64,000 nt of DNA from Clostridium algoriphilum (GCF_020443705.1 NZ_JAIZZK010000008.1:62001-126000); one strand, 5' to 3'. Counted from the first letter of the stretch, positions 34,217 through 43,544 are shown. Made by a program: numbers and translations. The notes: generated from the sequence alone by a model not told the origin.

Positions 34217-35677
34217 ATGAATAAAAATAAAAATATAAGTAGACAAGCTGTAGTATTGGGATGTCTTTCAATGGCTTGTTTCTCATTAATTATAATATTC
34301 TTTAGTGTTTATAATATGTATAAGGTACGTAAAGAATCAGATTTTATTTCTAATGAAATGCTTCCAGCAAAAATGCTTTCAATAGAGATTTTAACATCAG
34401 TAATTAATCAACAAACAGGTATCAGAGCTTATATAATTTCAAAAGATAGAGCTTTTTTAGATGCCTATTATTTGGGGAGTAAAAAAATGCAAGGGTATTC
34501 TGAGTCTATAGATAACCTAAGAGCTATCGGAATAGACGCCGATACTACTAATCAACTCAATAATGAGATGCTATTAATTCAAACTTATTTTAAACAGCAA
34601 ATTGTGTTAATCAATAATGGTAAATTATCCGAATCAAAATTGGACTTAAATAAAGGTGAAAATCTAGTTGATAAATTCAGTGCAGCTGATAAAGAATTGA
34701 TAAATGAAATTGATTCAAAAATAAATAACTCACGTAAAGTGGTTGCCAATACTCAAACAATTCATCAACATTTATTGATTTTTTTAGGTATTATTCTTAT
34801 TGCATGCAATTATATATTTATAAGTCATATTTGGAGTGGTATGCATCAACAAATTAAAAAAAAGAATGAAATAAATGAAGATTTACAAAAGTTGCTTAGT
34901 TTACAAGAAGAGTATATTGCAAATATATCTCATGAATTTAAAACACCATTAAATGTTATATTGGCAGCCGCTCAGTTATTAGATGTGTATTGTGATGGTG
35001 GGTTATTGGATGAAAAGAAGAATTTAACTGTTAAACATATAGACTCAATTAAGCGAAATTCATATAGATTATCTAAACTTATTAATAACATAGTCGATTT
35101 ATCAAAAATTGAAGCAGGATTCTTTAAATTAAACTTATCAAATAACAACATAGTGGAAGTTGTAGAAGACATGGTGATGTCTGTAACTGATTTTACTGAA
35201 AGTAAAGGATTGCATATTATTTTTGATACAGATATAGAAGAAAAAATTATTGCTTGTGACCCAGAAAAGATAGATAAAATAGTATTAAATCTTATATCAA
35301 ATGCAATAAAATTTTCGAATAAGGGTGATGAAATATTTGTAGATGTTAAAGATGAAATCGAATACGTTGAAGTATCTGTGCAGGATACTGGTATTGGAAT
35401 TGAACATAAGTATCTGGATACGATATTTGATAAATTCAACCAGGTAGACAAATCGCTATCAAGAAATGCAGAAGGTACAGGTGTTGGATTAAGCCTAGTT
35501 AAGTCAATTATAGAAATGGCTGGTGGTAGTATAAATGTTGAAAGTGAAATTGGGATAGGCAGTAAGTTTACAGTTAAATTCCCTTCAAAAAAGGTACTTC
35601 AAGAAAATATACAATTTGATAATGTAATGAGAAATGGAAAGGAAAAAATCAAAGAAGAATTTTCAGATGTTTATTAA
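34217..35677 (+). CDS. CHASE3-type membrane sensor histidine kinase, paralogue
   Basis: The 486-aa protein mirrors the kinase at 12711-14174: membrane helix (about 11-33), CHASE3-like sensor with NQQTGIRAYIISKDRAFLD, second helix (about 185-205), then HisKA (ANISHEFKTPLN) and HATPase_c (NLISNAIKF, DTGIGI, GTGVGLSLV). The ATG follows AGAGGATAATTATT. It is the intact relative of the remnant at 27011. Located right after the ice-binding gene but on its own promoter. No partner regulator adjacent. Confidence 0.93.
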   Translation: MNKNKNISRQAVVLGCLSMACFSLIIIFFSVYNMYKVRKESDFISNEMLPAKMLSIEILTSVINQQTGIRAYIISKDRAFLDAYYLGSKKMQGYSESIDNLRAIGIDADTTNQLNNEMLLIQTYFKQQIVLINNGKLSESKLDLNKGENLVDKFSAADKELINEIDSKINNSRKVVANTQTIHQHLLIFLGIILIACNYIFISHIWSGMHQQIKKKNEINEDLQKLLSLQEEYIANISHEFKTPLNVILAAAQLLDVYCDGGLLDEKKNLTVKHIDSIKRNSYRLSKLINNIVDLSKIEAGFFKLNLSNNNIVEVVEDMVMSVTDFTESKGLHIIFDTDIEEKIIACDPEKIDKIVLNLISNAIKFSNKGDEIFVDVKDEIEYVEVSVQDTGIGIEHKYLDTIFDKFNQVDKSLSRNAEGTGVGLSLVKSIIEMAGGSINVESEIGIGSKFTVKFPSKKVLQENIQFDNVMRNGKEKIKEEFSDVY

Positions 35678-35727
35678 CTGTAATTATAAGCAAAAATGTC
35701 TGTCTCATATATCTTGTTTTGTGATTA

Positions 35728-35777
35728 AAATCAGTAATAGGCAAAGAAGATTTATATTCTTTGCCTATTACTGATTT
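35728..35777. terminator. Bidirectional terminator, 21-bp stem
   Basis: Positions 35728-35748 and 35757-35777 are perfectly complementary with an 8-nt loop. It separates the convergent kinase and RpiR-type genes. Confidence 0.85.
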
Positions 35778-35825
35778 AACAATAAATTTGATATAGATAC
35801 CATAAAACAGTTTAAAATATGAACG

Positions 35826-36713
35826 CTAAACCGGATATTTTTCATCCCTATCTTTTAAAGAATAAACGTTGTATTCCTCCCATATGTCCTCCAATGTAGA
35901 AAATGTTTTTGATATTTTTTCTTTTTCTCTTAATCCCACAGCTATGATTAATGCATTTATTACACTAAGTGGCGCTACTAACGAATCAACAAAGGAAGTT
36001 ATATTACTTTGTGCTATTAATGTATAGTTAGCATTCGTCGCTAATGGAGATAATAAACTATCCGTAATTGCTACAATGTTGGCCTTTTTGCTTCTGGCGA
36101 AGGCTAGAGCTTCAACTGTTCTTGTAGCATACCTAGGAAATCCTATTCCAATTAACATGTCTTGTTCATCTATATTAAGCATCTGCTCGAATATATCACT
36201 AACACCGTAGGCAACTACCTTAACATTATCTAAAATAAGATTTAAATAAAAAGCTAAAAATTCTGCGAGTGCTGATGATCCTCTAAGTCCAATTATATAT
36301 ATTTTTCTAGCTTTAAATAATGAATTAACTACATCCTCAAAAGTTTGATGATTTATTTTCTCTAGAGTTGCTCTAATATTTTCCATATCAGCTCTTAATA
36401 CACCTTTTAGTGCACTTTCTTGGGTCATAAAGTCATTAGATAATTCAATTCTTTGCACAGTAGTTAATTTATTTTTAATTAATTCCTGAAGAGATTTTTG
36501 TAGTTTAGGATAACCACTAAATCCTAGCTCACTTGCAAATCTTACAACAGTTGATTCACTTACTCCTACACTATTACCTAATTTATCTGCTGTCAAAAAC
36601 GCTGCTTTATCATAGTGTTTTAGAATATATTCAGCTATCCGTTTTTGACCCTTACTTAAACGGTGAAACTTGTTTTGAATACACCTCATCAAATCTTGTT
36701 TATTATTTTCCAA
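35826..36713 (-). CDS. MurR/RpiR-family transcriptional regulator
   Basis: The 295-aa protein starts at a TTG (36713) after AAAGGA. It has an N-terminal HTH (DKLGNSVGVSESTVVRFASELGFSGYPKL) and a C-terminal SIS domain (about 125-260, IIGLRGSSALAEFLAFYL). RpiR regulators usually sense a phosphosugar through SIS. Here it follows a symporter and aspartase, suggesting control of aspartate/dicarboxylate use, though a sugar-type signal remains possible. A terminator lies between it and the symporter gene. Confidence 0.92.
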   Translation of the reverse strand: MENNKQDLMRCIQNKFHRLSKGQKRIAEYILKHYDKAAFLTADKLGNSVGVSESTVVRFASELGFSGYPKLQKSLQELIKNKLTTVQRIELSNDFMTQESALKGVLRADMENIRATLEKINHQTFEDVVNSLFKARKIYIIGLRGSSALAEFLAFYLNLILDNVKVVAYGVSDIFEQMLNIDEQDMLIGIGFPRYATRTVEALAFARSKKANIVAITDSLLSPLATNANYTLIAQSNITSFVDSLVAPLSVINALIIAVGLREKEKISKTFSTLEDIWEEYNVYSLKDRDEKYPV

Positions 36714-36752
36714 TCAACTCAATCCTTTCTATGCTAATCTCAATTCCAATTC

Positions 36753-36789
36753 AAGCTATCATTCCTTAGAAAATAAGGAATGATAGCTT
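36753..36789 (-). terminator. Hairpin between the symporter and the RpiR regulator
   Basis: AAGCTATCATTCCTTA (36753-36768) and its exact complement (36774-36789) make a 16-bp stem with a 5-nt loop. T content after it is weak, so it may attenuate read-through to the regulator. Confidence 0.7.
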
Positions 36790-36807
36790 CTATAATTGAA
36801 TTGTAGT

Positions 36808-38088
36808 TTATGCACTTTTAGTTAAATCTTTTTTCTCATCATTAAACACATCAACATTTAATTCTTTTTCTTGCTTAGCTATTATAACGGTGCAAATAGC
36901 ATCTCCAGTAATATTGACAACTGTTCTGCCCATATCTACCAATCTATCTACACCCATTATAATTCCAATCCCTTCTAAAGGAAGACCTACAGCTTGGAAT
37001 ACCATAGAAAGCATTATAATGGAAGCACCAGGAACTCCAGCCGTACCTACAGAAGCGATAGTTGAAGTTAGAACTACTGTTAACATCATACTTATTGTAA
37101 CAGGAATTCCATATGCTTGAGCTACGAAGAATGTTGCTACCCCTTGCATAATAGCAGTACCATTCATATTAACTGTTGCACCTAATGGAATAGTGAAAGC
37201 AGCAATTCCCTTTGAAACTCCTAATTCCTTTTCACATACATCCATATTTACTGGTACCGTAGCATTACTACTAGCTGTTGAAAAAGCTACAGACATAACT
37301 GGAAAGAATTTTTTGTAAAATTTCCTTATAGATAACCCAGTGAAACCTTTTAGAAGACTTGCATATCCTAGTATTGAAATAAGTATTAGACCAAGATATA
37401 TTGTAAGGATATATTTCATTAAAGGCATCATGGCTACAAACCCTACAGTGGCAAAGGTCTTAGCTATAAGTCCGAATACACCTATAGGTGCAAATGTCAT
37501 AACGATTTCTACTAATTTCATTATAAGATCGTTTAGATTTTCAAGTAAATCAATTAAAGGCTGACCTTTTTTACCTAATAAAGATAACCCTATACCAGTT
37601 AATACAGCAAGTACAATAATTTGAAGCATATTTCCTTGAGACATAGCTAAAATTGGATTACTTGGTACCATTTCATATAACGTTTGTACCACTGGGGTTT
37701 TAGCAACAACTACAGTTTTTACTGCTTTTGCAACTGTTAAATTTAAACCTGCTCCTGGTTTTATAAAATAGCCTAAAGCTAGTGCAATAGCAACCGCAAT
37801 TGCTGTAGTTGATAGATAGAAAGCTACAGTCTTGCCCCCAACCCTACCAAGTTTCTTTATATCTCCCATACTGGCCGCACCATTTGCTAAGGAAATAAAT
37901 ACGAGTGGAACTACAAGCATCATTATTCCTCTTAAAAAAACCTGACCTACTAATTGGAAAACTCCATTTATTAAAATAGTATTCTTGACAACTCCATCTG
38001 GAAATTGGAAAACAATAATTCCAGTTATTGCTCCTAATACCAGAGCACCAAGGATCTTAGTTGTCAAACTTATCTTTTTTTTATGCAT
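36808..38088 (-). CDS. Dicarboxylate/amino acid:cation symporter (DAACS)
   Basis: The 426-aa membrane protein has the glutamate-transporter family core: hairpin loop Ser-rich AFSTASSNATVPV, the NMNGT motif (ATVNMNGTAIMQGVA) and STIASVGTAGVPGA. About eight membrane helices and two re-entrant loops are expected. It should bring in aspartate, glutamate or C4-dicarboxylates with Na+ or H+. It is 132 bp after aspA on the same strand, so aspartate is the likeliest substrate. AAGGAGG precedes the ATG. Confidence 0.94.
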   Translation of the reverse strand: MHKKKISLTTKILGALVLGAITGIIVFQFPDGVVKNTILINGVFQLVGQVFLRGIMMLVVPLVFISLANGAASMGDIKKLGRVGGKTVAFYLSTTAIAVAIALALGYFIKPGAGLNLTVAKAVKTVVVAKTPVVQTLYEMVPSNPILAMSQGNMLQIIVLAVLTGIGLSLLGKKGQPLIDLLENLNDLIMKLVEIVMTFAPIGVFGLIAKTFATVGFVAMMPLMKYILTIYLGLILISILGYASLLKGFTGLSIRKFYKKFFPVMSVAFSTASSNATVPVNMDVCEKELGVSKGIAAFTIPLGATVNMNGTAIMQGVATFFVAQAYGIPVTISMMLTVVLTSTIASVGTAGVPGASIIMLSMVFQAVGLPLEGIGIIMGVDRLVDMGRTVVNITGDAICTVIIAKQEKELNVDVFNDEKKDLTKSA

Positions 38089-38220
38089 TCAAAATTCCTC
38101 CTTAATATATTTTATTAGCTGGTTGCGCAATGTCACAACCAGCTTAATACTATATTTTCAACTAAATTCAGCTTAGTAATATAATTAGTAACCGTTTTCT
38201 TATTCTTCAGATGAAATAAT

Positions 38221-39648
38221 TTATATAGCCATTAAATGTTTTGCTGCTATTCCTGGTTCAGTCATTGCTATTGTATCTAGTATTTCATTAAGTTGTAATT
38301 TTGTTAAAATTTTCTCCTTAAGTAATAGTTCACTTATCGGTTCACCTGTTGCAATAGCTTTATCCGCAATTTTCGCAGCTGCCTTATATCCTACATGAGG
38401 TACTATGGCTGTAATTATTCCTACACTATTATCCACCAAGTATTTACATCTTTTTCTGTTAGCTGTAATACCTTTAACACAATTTTCTCTAAGGGTATTA
38501 ACTCCATTAGCTAGTGTTTCTATTGATTCATACAAGTTATAGAATATAACAGGTTCAAATGCATTTAATTCTAATTGTCCAGCTTCTGCAGCCATTGTTA
38601 TCGTAACATCATTTCCTATAATATTGAAAGATACTTGACTCATAACTTCTGGAATTACAGGGTTTATCTTTCCTGGCATTATTGAAGATCCATTTTGTTT
38701 TGCTGGAAGATTGATTTCTCCAAAGCCTGTTCTTGGACCTGAAGACATTAATCTTAAGTCATTTGATATCTTAGATAAACTTACCGCACAAGTTTTAAGA
38801 GCTGATGAAACATCTACAAAAATATCTAAATTCTGTGTTCCATCTACTAGATCTTCTGCTTGATGCAAATCTAGATTAATAACTTCATTAATTGCTGGTA
38901 CGATTTTTTTAAAGTATTCTGTATCCACGTTTATTCCTGTTCCTATGGCAGATGCGCCCATGTTTACACTCTTTAAACCTGCACTAGCTTTTTCAATCCT
39001 ATCAATATTTCTTTTTATTACTGAGCTATATGCATGGAATTCCTGGCCTAATCTAATAGGTACGGCATCTTGCATTTGAGTTCTTCCCATTTTAATAACA
39101 TCATCGAATTCTTTAGACTTTTCAATAAATACATCGTCAAGTTTTCTTAACTCCTCTAAGGTTCTTGGCATAAGTTTTAGAGCTGCCATCTTACCTGCTG
39201 TTGGGAATACATCATTTGTAGATTGTCCCATATTTACATGATCATTTGGATGAACTTTATCATATGCACCCAATTTACCGCCCAATATTTCATTTGCTCT
39301 ATTAGCAATTACTTCATTCGCATTCATATTACCTGATGTACCTGCTCCACCTTGGATGGGATCAATTATAAATTCATCATGTAATTTACCGGATATTATT
39401 TCATCACATGCTTGCACTATAGCATCTCTGATTTCTTTATTCATTAATCCAGCTTCATTATTTGCATTAGCTGTTGCTTTTTTTACTTGGGCAAGGCTAA
39501 TTATTAGGTCCCTGTGCATTCTTCTACCTGTAATATTGAAGTTTTCTGCTGCTCTTAGTGATTGAACTCCGTAATATGCTTCTATAGGTACCTTCTTAGA
39601 TCCAACGGAATCGCTTTCCATTCTATATTTTTGCATGTTTTCATTCAT
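38221..39648 (-). CDS. aspA: Aspartate ammonia-lyase (aspartase)
   Basis: The 475-aa protein belongs to the fumarase/aspartase superfamily. Seen motifs are GAGTSGNMNANEVIANRA, DHVNMGQSTNDVFPT and the signature loop GSSIMPGKINPV with its catalytic Ser. The N-terminus MESDSVGSKKVP ... YYGVQSLRA fits aspartase better than class II fumarase. It releases ammonia and fumarate from aspartate. AAGGGGG precedes the ATG. With the downstream symporter and RpiR regulator it forms an aspartate-use cluster. A 457-bp leader region carries a dyad and a possible RNA element. Confidence 0.93.
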   Translation of the reverse strand: MNENMQKYRMESDSVGSKKVPIEAYYGVQSLRAAENFNITGRRMHRDLIISLAQVKKATANANNEAGLMNKEIRDAIVQACDEIISGKLHDEFIIDPIQGGAGTSGNMNANEVIANRANEILGGKLGAYDKVHPNDHVNMGQSTNDVFPTAGKMAALKLMPRTLEELRKLDDVFIEKSKEFDDVIKMGRTQMQDAVPIRLGQEFHAYSSVIKRNIDRIEKASAGLKSVNMGASAIGTGINVDTEYFKKIVPAINEVINLDLHQAEDLVDGTQNLDIFVDVSSALKTCAVSLSKISNDLRLMSSGPRTGFGEINLPAKQNGSSIMPGKINPVIPEVMSQVSFNIIGNDVTITMAAEAGQLELNAFEPVIFYNLYESIETLANGVNTLRENCVKGITANRKRCKYLVDNSVGIITAIVPHVGYKAAAKIADKAIATGEPISELLLKEKILTKLQLNEILDTIAMTEPGIAAKHLMAI

Positions 39649-39854
39649 AATAATTCCCCCTTATTTGTTATAATATACAAACAATAACATCTAAATCAAG
39701 TATTGTCAAATTCATAATTATCTTTTATAGTGTTATAAATAAATAATGCAACTAAATAAAAATTAATATTTTCCGCCGTATTCCCTTTATATGAGCCACT
39801 TCAAGGCAAAAACGACTGACTTTTATTTTTGATTTACCACAGATGAAACTAAAT

Positions 39855-39881
39855 ATTTGTAATATTATGAATATTACAAAT
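39855..39881. promoter_or_regulatory. Perfect 12-bp dyad upstream of aspA (candidate operator)
   Basis: ATTTGTAATATT and AATATTACAAAT flank ATG. It lies about 210 bp upstream of aspA and could be a site for the RpiR regulator or another dimeric factor. Confidence 0.5.
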
Positions 39882-39939
39882 ACCGCAGGAATTCTTTTAA
39901 ACGTGTATTACATTTCATCTCCCCCCAGATAATCTGCAT

Positions 39940-40016
39940 AAAAAAATAAATGCCCCAAGGTTACTAGGACACGACTAGAAGTTAACGCCTTGTTACATAT
40001 TTATAGGCAGGCATTA
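39940..40016 (-). ncRNA. Possible structured RNA with terminal T run upstream of aspA
   Basis: On the minus strand AATGCC (from 40014) pairs with GGCATT at the far end. It encloses small hairpins (GCCT/AGGC and CTAG/CTAG) and is followed by ATTTTTTTA. This could be a short sRNA, an attenuator or a riboswitch-like element. I cannot match it to a known class. Confidence 0.35.
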
Positions 40017-40081
40017 ACACAATGCATGAATTCATCTGTTATCAAATCATATTTATAATATTTAATAATATTTTAAAAAAT

Positions 40082-40104
40082 AAAAAAAAACACTCTTTCG
40101 AGTG
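40082..40104 (-). terminator. Intrinsic terminator after vanZ-like gene
   Basis: CACTC and GAGTG close a TTTC loop. The minus strand continues in nine T residues. Confidence 0.85.
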
Positions 40105-40105
40105 C

Positions 40106-40681
40106 CTAAATGTTATGATTTATTTTCTTAATTAAGCGTTTTTCATATATCTTATAATATACTAGATAAAACAATCCTAGGCCTATTAAAGATCCTGCGA
40201 AGTCTATTAATACGTCACTTACTAATGAGGTCCTACCTAGAACAAACTTTTGGTGGAATTCATCTGTTACTGCAAATAATAAACATGCAAACATTATAGC
40301 AGTTAATGCATTCTTTCCCTTAAGCCCAAGTAAGAACAATAAATTTGCAACAGTCACCGCTAATATACAATACTCAATTGCATGAGCATTTTTTCTGATT
40401 ATTAAATTTATTTTTTCATCTCTTTTACTTGTGGGTAGTACCCCCGACTTTACTTTAGCTTTATTAGCTTTATTAGCTGTATTAGCTGTATTAGCTGTAT
40501 TAGCTGTATTAGTTTTATTAGTTTTTCCCTCTAATTTATGCTTATCGTTTCTTATCGACTGAACAATTCCATAACTTCTTAAATTTGATGTTGAACCAGG
40601 TCTAGAAGAATTATAGAATATAAATCCAAGGGATAACAAGCATAATACAAATCCTATTTTTTTCAATATAACACCATCCAT
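40106..40681 (-). CDS. VanZ family membrane protein with an expandable NTA/NKA repeat
   Basis: The 191-aa protein has the VanZ core in its C-terminal half: RKNAHAIEYCIL, then TDEFHQKFVLGRTSLVSDVLIDFAGS. The first membrane helix (8-24) and the core are separated by about 65 residues with the low-complexity stretch NTANTANTANTANKANK, encoded by a 9-bp tandem repeat. VanZ proteins are linked to lipoglycopeptide tolerance; no van cluster is here. The ATG at 40681 has a weak ribosome site, so the TTG five codons later is possible. Confidence 0.88.
   Translation of the reverse strand: MDGVILKKIGFVLCLLSLGFIFYNSSRPGSTSNLRSYGIVQSIRNDKHKLEGKTNKTNTANTANTANTANKANKAKVKSGVLPTSKRDEKINLIIRKNAHAIEYCILAVTVANLLFLLGLKGKNALTAIMFACLLFAVTDEFHQKFVLGRTSLVSDVLIDFAGSLIGLGLFYLVYYKIYEKRLIKKINHNI
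40455..40526 (-). repeat. 9-bp tandem repeat inside vanZ-like gene
   Basis: Eight units of TTAGCTKTA-type sequence (four are exactly TTAGCTGTA) lie in frame. Because the unit is three codons, copy changes keep the frame. Confidence 0.9.
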
Positions 40682-40879
40682 TTTTGTAATAACATATATT
40701 ATAACATCTTATAATCTTTATTTCATCTTTTTATCTTAATATTATTATTGTGTTTATATTACTCTCCGTATTTGCGTATATATTCTCATTTGTGTTATAT
40801 TATAGTATAATGTGTATATTTTATTAATGTAAATAATTACATAAATTTATTTATTTTGGAGAAAAGAGGTGAATTATTA

Positions 40880-40942
40880 GTGACTATGAATACAGAATAT
40901 ACTAACTGTTATATCACTAATTTAAATAATGAAGAACTATAG
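40880..40942 (+). CDS. Short upstream ORF overlapping the I9-like gene (20 aa)
   Basis: A GTG at 40880 lies ten bases after AAGAGGTG and starts a 20-codon frame that ends at 40942, 14 bases inside the next gene, in another frame. The next gene's ATG (40929) has no ribosome site of its own. This looks like a leader ORF that couples translation to the following gene. Confidence 0.5.
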   Translation: MTMNTEYTNCYITNLNNEEL

Positions 40943-41288
40943 ATGGGTCTTTTCTGTTATTTTTATAATTCTGCTAGTTGTTCTAGTAATTATTGTTGGA
41001 ATTAAAGTAAGTAGTAAAAAGTCAGTTAATTTACAAATTATAATAGTAACTAAAAGTGAAATGACTATAAATGAAGTAGAAGAAATAATAATTGATAGTT
41101 TAGAAGGATCAGATCCAAAAATAAAAGTGGATGTCCGAAAATCTAGTGATGAAGTAGTAACCCTCGCTAACAATTTTGTTGGAACACTAAATACAACATT
41201 AAATAATGATGAAATTATAAAGATGCTTACAAAATCTAAACGTTTTAAGCATGTTCAACAAAATTACATATTTAAAATTCAAAATTAA
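40929..41288 (+). CDS. Membrane-anchored I9-like domain protein (candidate protease inhibitor/chaperone)
   Basis: The 119-aa protein has one N-terminal membrane helix (about 6-26) and an extracellular domain of about 90 residues. That domain resembles residues about 300-390 of the subtilase encoded 50 bp downstream: both run from a TIxE/DI helix to a IIxMLTKSKRFKHV / IINAIKKGSEFKNV segment and end at a strand. The region in the subtilase lies just before the catalytic domain, where I9-type propeptides sit. So this gene probably encodes a separate, anchored propeptide-like domain. Confidence 0.65.
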   Translation: MKNYRWVFSVIFIILLVVLVIIVGIKVSSKKSVNLQIIIVTKSEMTINEVEEIIIDSLEGSDPKIKVDVRKSSDEVVTLANNFVGTLNTTLNNDEIIKMLTKSKRFKHVQQNYIFKIQN

Positions 41289-41338
41289 ATTATGAACCGT
41301 AGTTAAAAATATTTAATAGATACAAGGGAGATTATATA

Positions 41339-43468
41339 ATGGAAAAAAAATATTTAAGATTAATGTGTACAAGCCTAGCATTAGTTTTTTTACTATTACA
41401 AAATACTGGTTTTTATGTGTTTGCTACTTCACTGGCTACCCTAGCACCTGATACACCGGCCACTGCTATTAGCTTAACACCTGGTAAAAGTTACACAAAA
41501 ACAGTTAAAAGTGGCGAAGAATTGTGGTTTAAAGTCGATCCTTCAAAAATAGTTAATACAAAAACTCATATTAAATTTGAAGTTAAGGGGATAAGCTATT
41601 ATGAAAGTATTTATAATAGTCTAAATACCGCAAGCACGAATAAAACACACAGTGATTATACAAATAAAAGTTCATACATATCTTATCCTATTGCCTGGGT
41701 AGGACCCTATTATGTAAAGGTTAGAGCTGCCAGCAGTGGAAGCATGACGTTATCATCGACACCAGAAATAAATCCACCTAGCATGCCAACTACTAAAGAT
41801 TCTTTTTGTTCTTCAGAGGCTTTAGCAAAAACAAATAAAATGGTTTTAGCTCTACTACCAACTCTAAGAAATTTTAGAGATAAAGTGTTAAAGGACTCCG
41901 CTTTGGGAAAAGAGATAACCAATGTATACTATTCGGCTTCTAGTTCCATATTAGATGATGTTGTATTTGATAAAAGCTTTAGAAATAACATCACATGGGA
42001 AATACTTAAAATTTCCAACTTATTAAAAGAATTAAACACAACTTCTAAAACAGGTACAAGTAATTATATATTAACTAAAAGCGATTATAACGCAATATTT
42101 AATATATACAAATTAGTATCGTCAAAGGTCGATGGCGACTTAAAGAGCAGAATTGATAAAATATGGACAACTATAAATATGAAAGAATATGTAGGCTTAA
42201 ATCTAGTTAAGTTTATGGGCGACTCTGGTATTTCAAATCTAGAAAGTTCAAAGTGTGAAATATTAGTGGATACTAAAGATACTTTAACAATCGACGAGAT
42301 TAATGCAAACATTAAGGGCTTGCTAAGAGCCGAAGGATTAAATTGTAGTGTTAGTGCAAGAACTGTAGAAGATACAAAAGTAAAAATTGATAAAAGTTAT
42401 GTTGTAAATATTGATGGTTGCTCAGATAAAGACAAAATAATAAATGCAATTAAAAAAGGCTCCGAATTTAAAAATGTTTCTTCTAACATTTCTATAAGTG
42501 CTTTAAGCTCCGATATACAATATCAAAGCCAGTGGAATTTACAAAATGATATGCAAAAAGTTCCTACTAACACCACTAATGGCCCATTAGATGTTGCAGG
42601 TAAGAAATCCGCAGATATAGATTATAAAGGTCTTAACAAATTTCTTAATACTAAATCTATCCCTAAAACATTAATTGCGGTTGTTGATACAGGCGTAAAT
42701 TATGAATTAGCGGATTTAAAGGATGTAGTACAAGTTAAAGATGGTCATGATTTTGTAAATAATGATAGTGACGCAATGGATGACAATAATCATGGTACAC
42801 ATGTTTCAGGGATAATTGCTGCAGAAAACAATAATGGATATTCAATTGCCGGTGTTAATAACGCAACAAATATATTACCTGTAAAGGTATTAGACAGTAA
42901 CGGATCAGGTACTCAAGAAAATGTAGCAAAGGGAATAAAATATGCAGTAGATAATGGTGCAAAAGTTATAAACCTAAGTCTAGGCATTAGAAAAAGTGAT
43001 GGTTCTCCAGTAGCTCCAACAGATGTGCCTCAAATTGAAACACAACTTAAATATGCTTATGATAAAGGTGTAACAGTTGTTGCAGCCGCTGGAAATGAAT
43101 CAAAGGGAAACCTTTCTTACCCAGCAAATTCAAACTATGTTGTAAATGTAGGTGCTACAAACAACAAAGATCAGTTAGCAAGTTTTTCAAATTGGGGAAG
43201 CGGACTAGATATTGTTGCACCAGGAGTTTCAATTCCTAGTTTGCTCTCAAATGGTCAAGTAGCATATTTGAGTGGAACCTCTATGTCAGCTCCTCATGTT
43301 TCTGCTGTAGCTGGACTTCTATACTCTATTAATTCTAAAATAACTCCAGTAAAAGCAAAGGATATTCTTCATAAATCAAGCACTGACCTAGATAAAATAG
43401 GATATGATACAAAATACGGTTATGGAAGATTAAATTCTTCAAAAGCTGCAAATGCAGCACAACATTAA
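41339..43468 (+). CDS. Secreted subtilisin-like serine protease (S8) with PPC-like and I9-like domains
   Basis: The 709-aa preproprotein has a signal peptide (about 1-29), a beta-rich PPC-like domain (about 40-140), a helical region, an I9-like propeptide region (about 300-390) and the S8 domain (about 420-705). The triad is visible: Asp in VVDTGVNYE (about 447), His in NNHGTHVSG (about 485), Ser in SGTSMSAPH (about 645). It should be active and exported. The upstream small gene encodes a related propeptide-like domain. ACAAGGGAG precedes the ATG. Confidence 0.94.
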   Translation: MEKKYLRLMCTSLALVFLLLQNTGFYVFATSLATLAPDTPATAISLTPGKSYTKTVKSGEELWFKVDPSKIVNTKTHIKFEVKGISYYESIYNSLNTASTNKTHSDYTNKSSYISYPIAWVGPYYVKVRAASSGSMTLSSTPEINPPSMPTTKDSFCSSEALAKTNKMVLALLPTLRNFRDKVLKDSALGKEITNVYYSASSSILDDVVFDKSFRNNITWEILKISNLLKELNTTSKTGTSNYILTKSDYNAIFNIYKLVSSKVDGDLKSRIDKIWTTINMKEYVGLNLVKFMGDSGISNLESSKCEILVDTKDTLTIDEINANIKGLLRAEGLNCSVSARTVEDTKVKIDKSYVVNIDGCSDKDKIINAIKKGSEFKNVSSNISISALSSDIQYQSQWNLQNDMQKVPTNTTNGPLDVAGKKSADIDYKGLNKFLNTKSIPKTLIAVVDTGVNYELADLKDVVQVKDGHDFVNNDSDAMDDNNHGTHVSGIIAAENNNGYSIAGVNNATNILPVKVLDSNGSGTQENVAKGIKYAVDNGAKVINLSLGIRKSDGSPVAPTDVPQIETQLKYAYDKGVTVVAAAGNESKGNLSYPANSNYVVNVGATNNKDQLASFSNWGSGLDIVAPGVSIPSLLSNGQVAYLSGTSMSAPHVSAVAGLLYSINSKITPVKAKDILHKSSTDLDKIGYDTKYGYGRLNSSKAANAAQH

Positions 43469-43470
43469 AA

Positions 43471-43544
43471 TAGAAATACTATAAAAGTAGATAGAACAAA
43501 TAAAGCAGCATTGTTAAAATAACAATGCTGCTTTTAATTTGTTC
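43471..43544 (+). repeat. Interspersed palindromic repeat, copy 1 (also terminator)
   Basis: TAGAAATACTAT, then a palindrome (GAACAAAT ... ATTTGTTC outside AAAGCAGCATTGTTA and its complement). A nearly identical copy follows the Crp/Fnr gene at 48900-48972. Here it follows the subtilase stop and can act as terminator. Confidence 0.8.

Noticed and set aside
40455..40526. Short direct repeats, possibly an iteron origin
   Set aside because: The 9-bp units are in frame inside the VanZ gene and there is no replication gene or DnaA box cluster.
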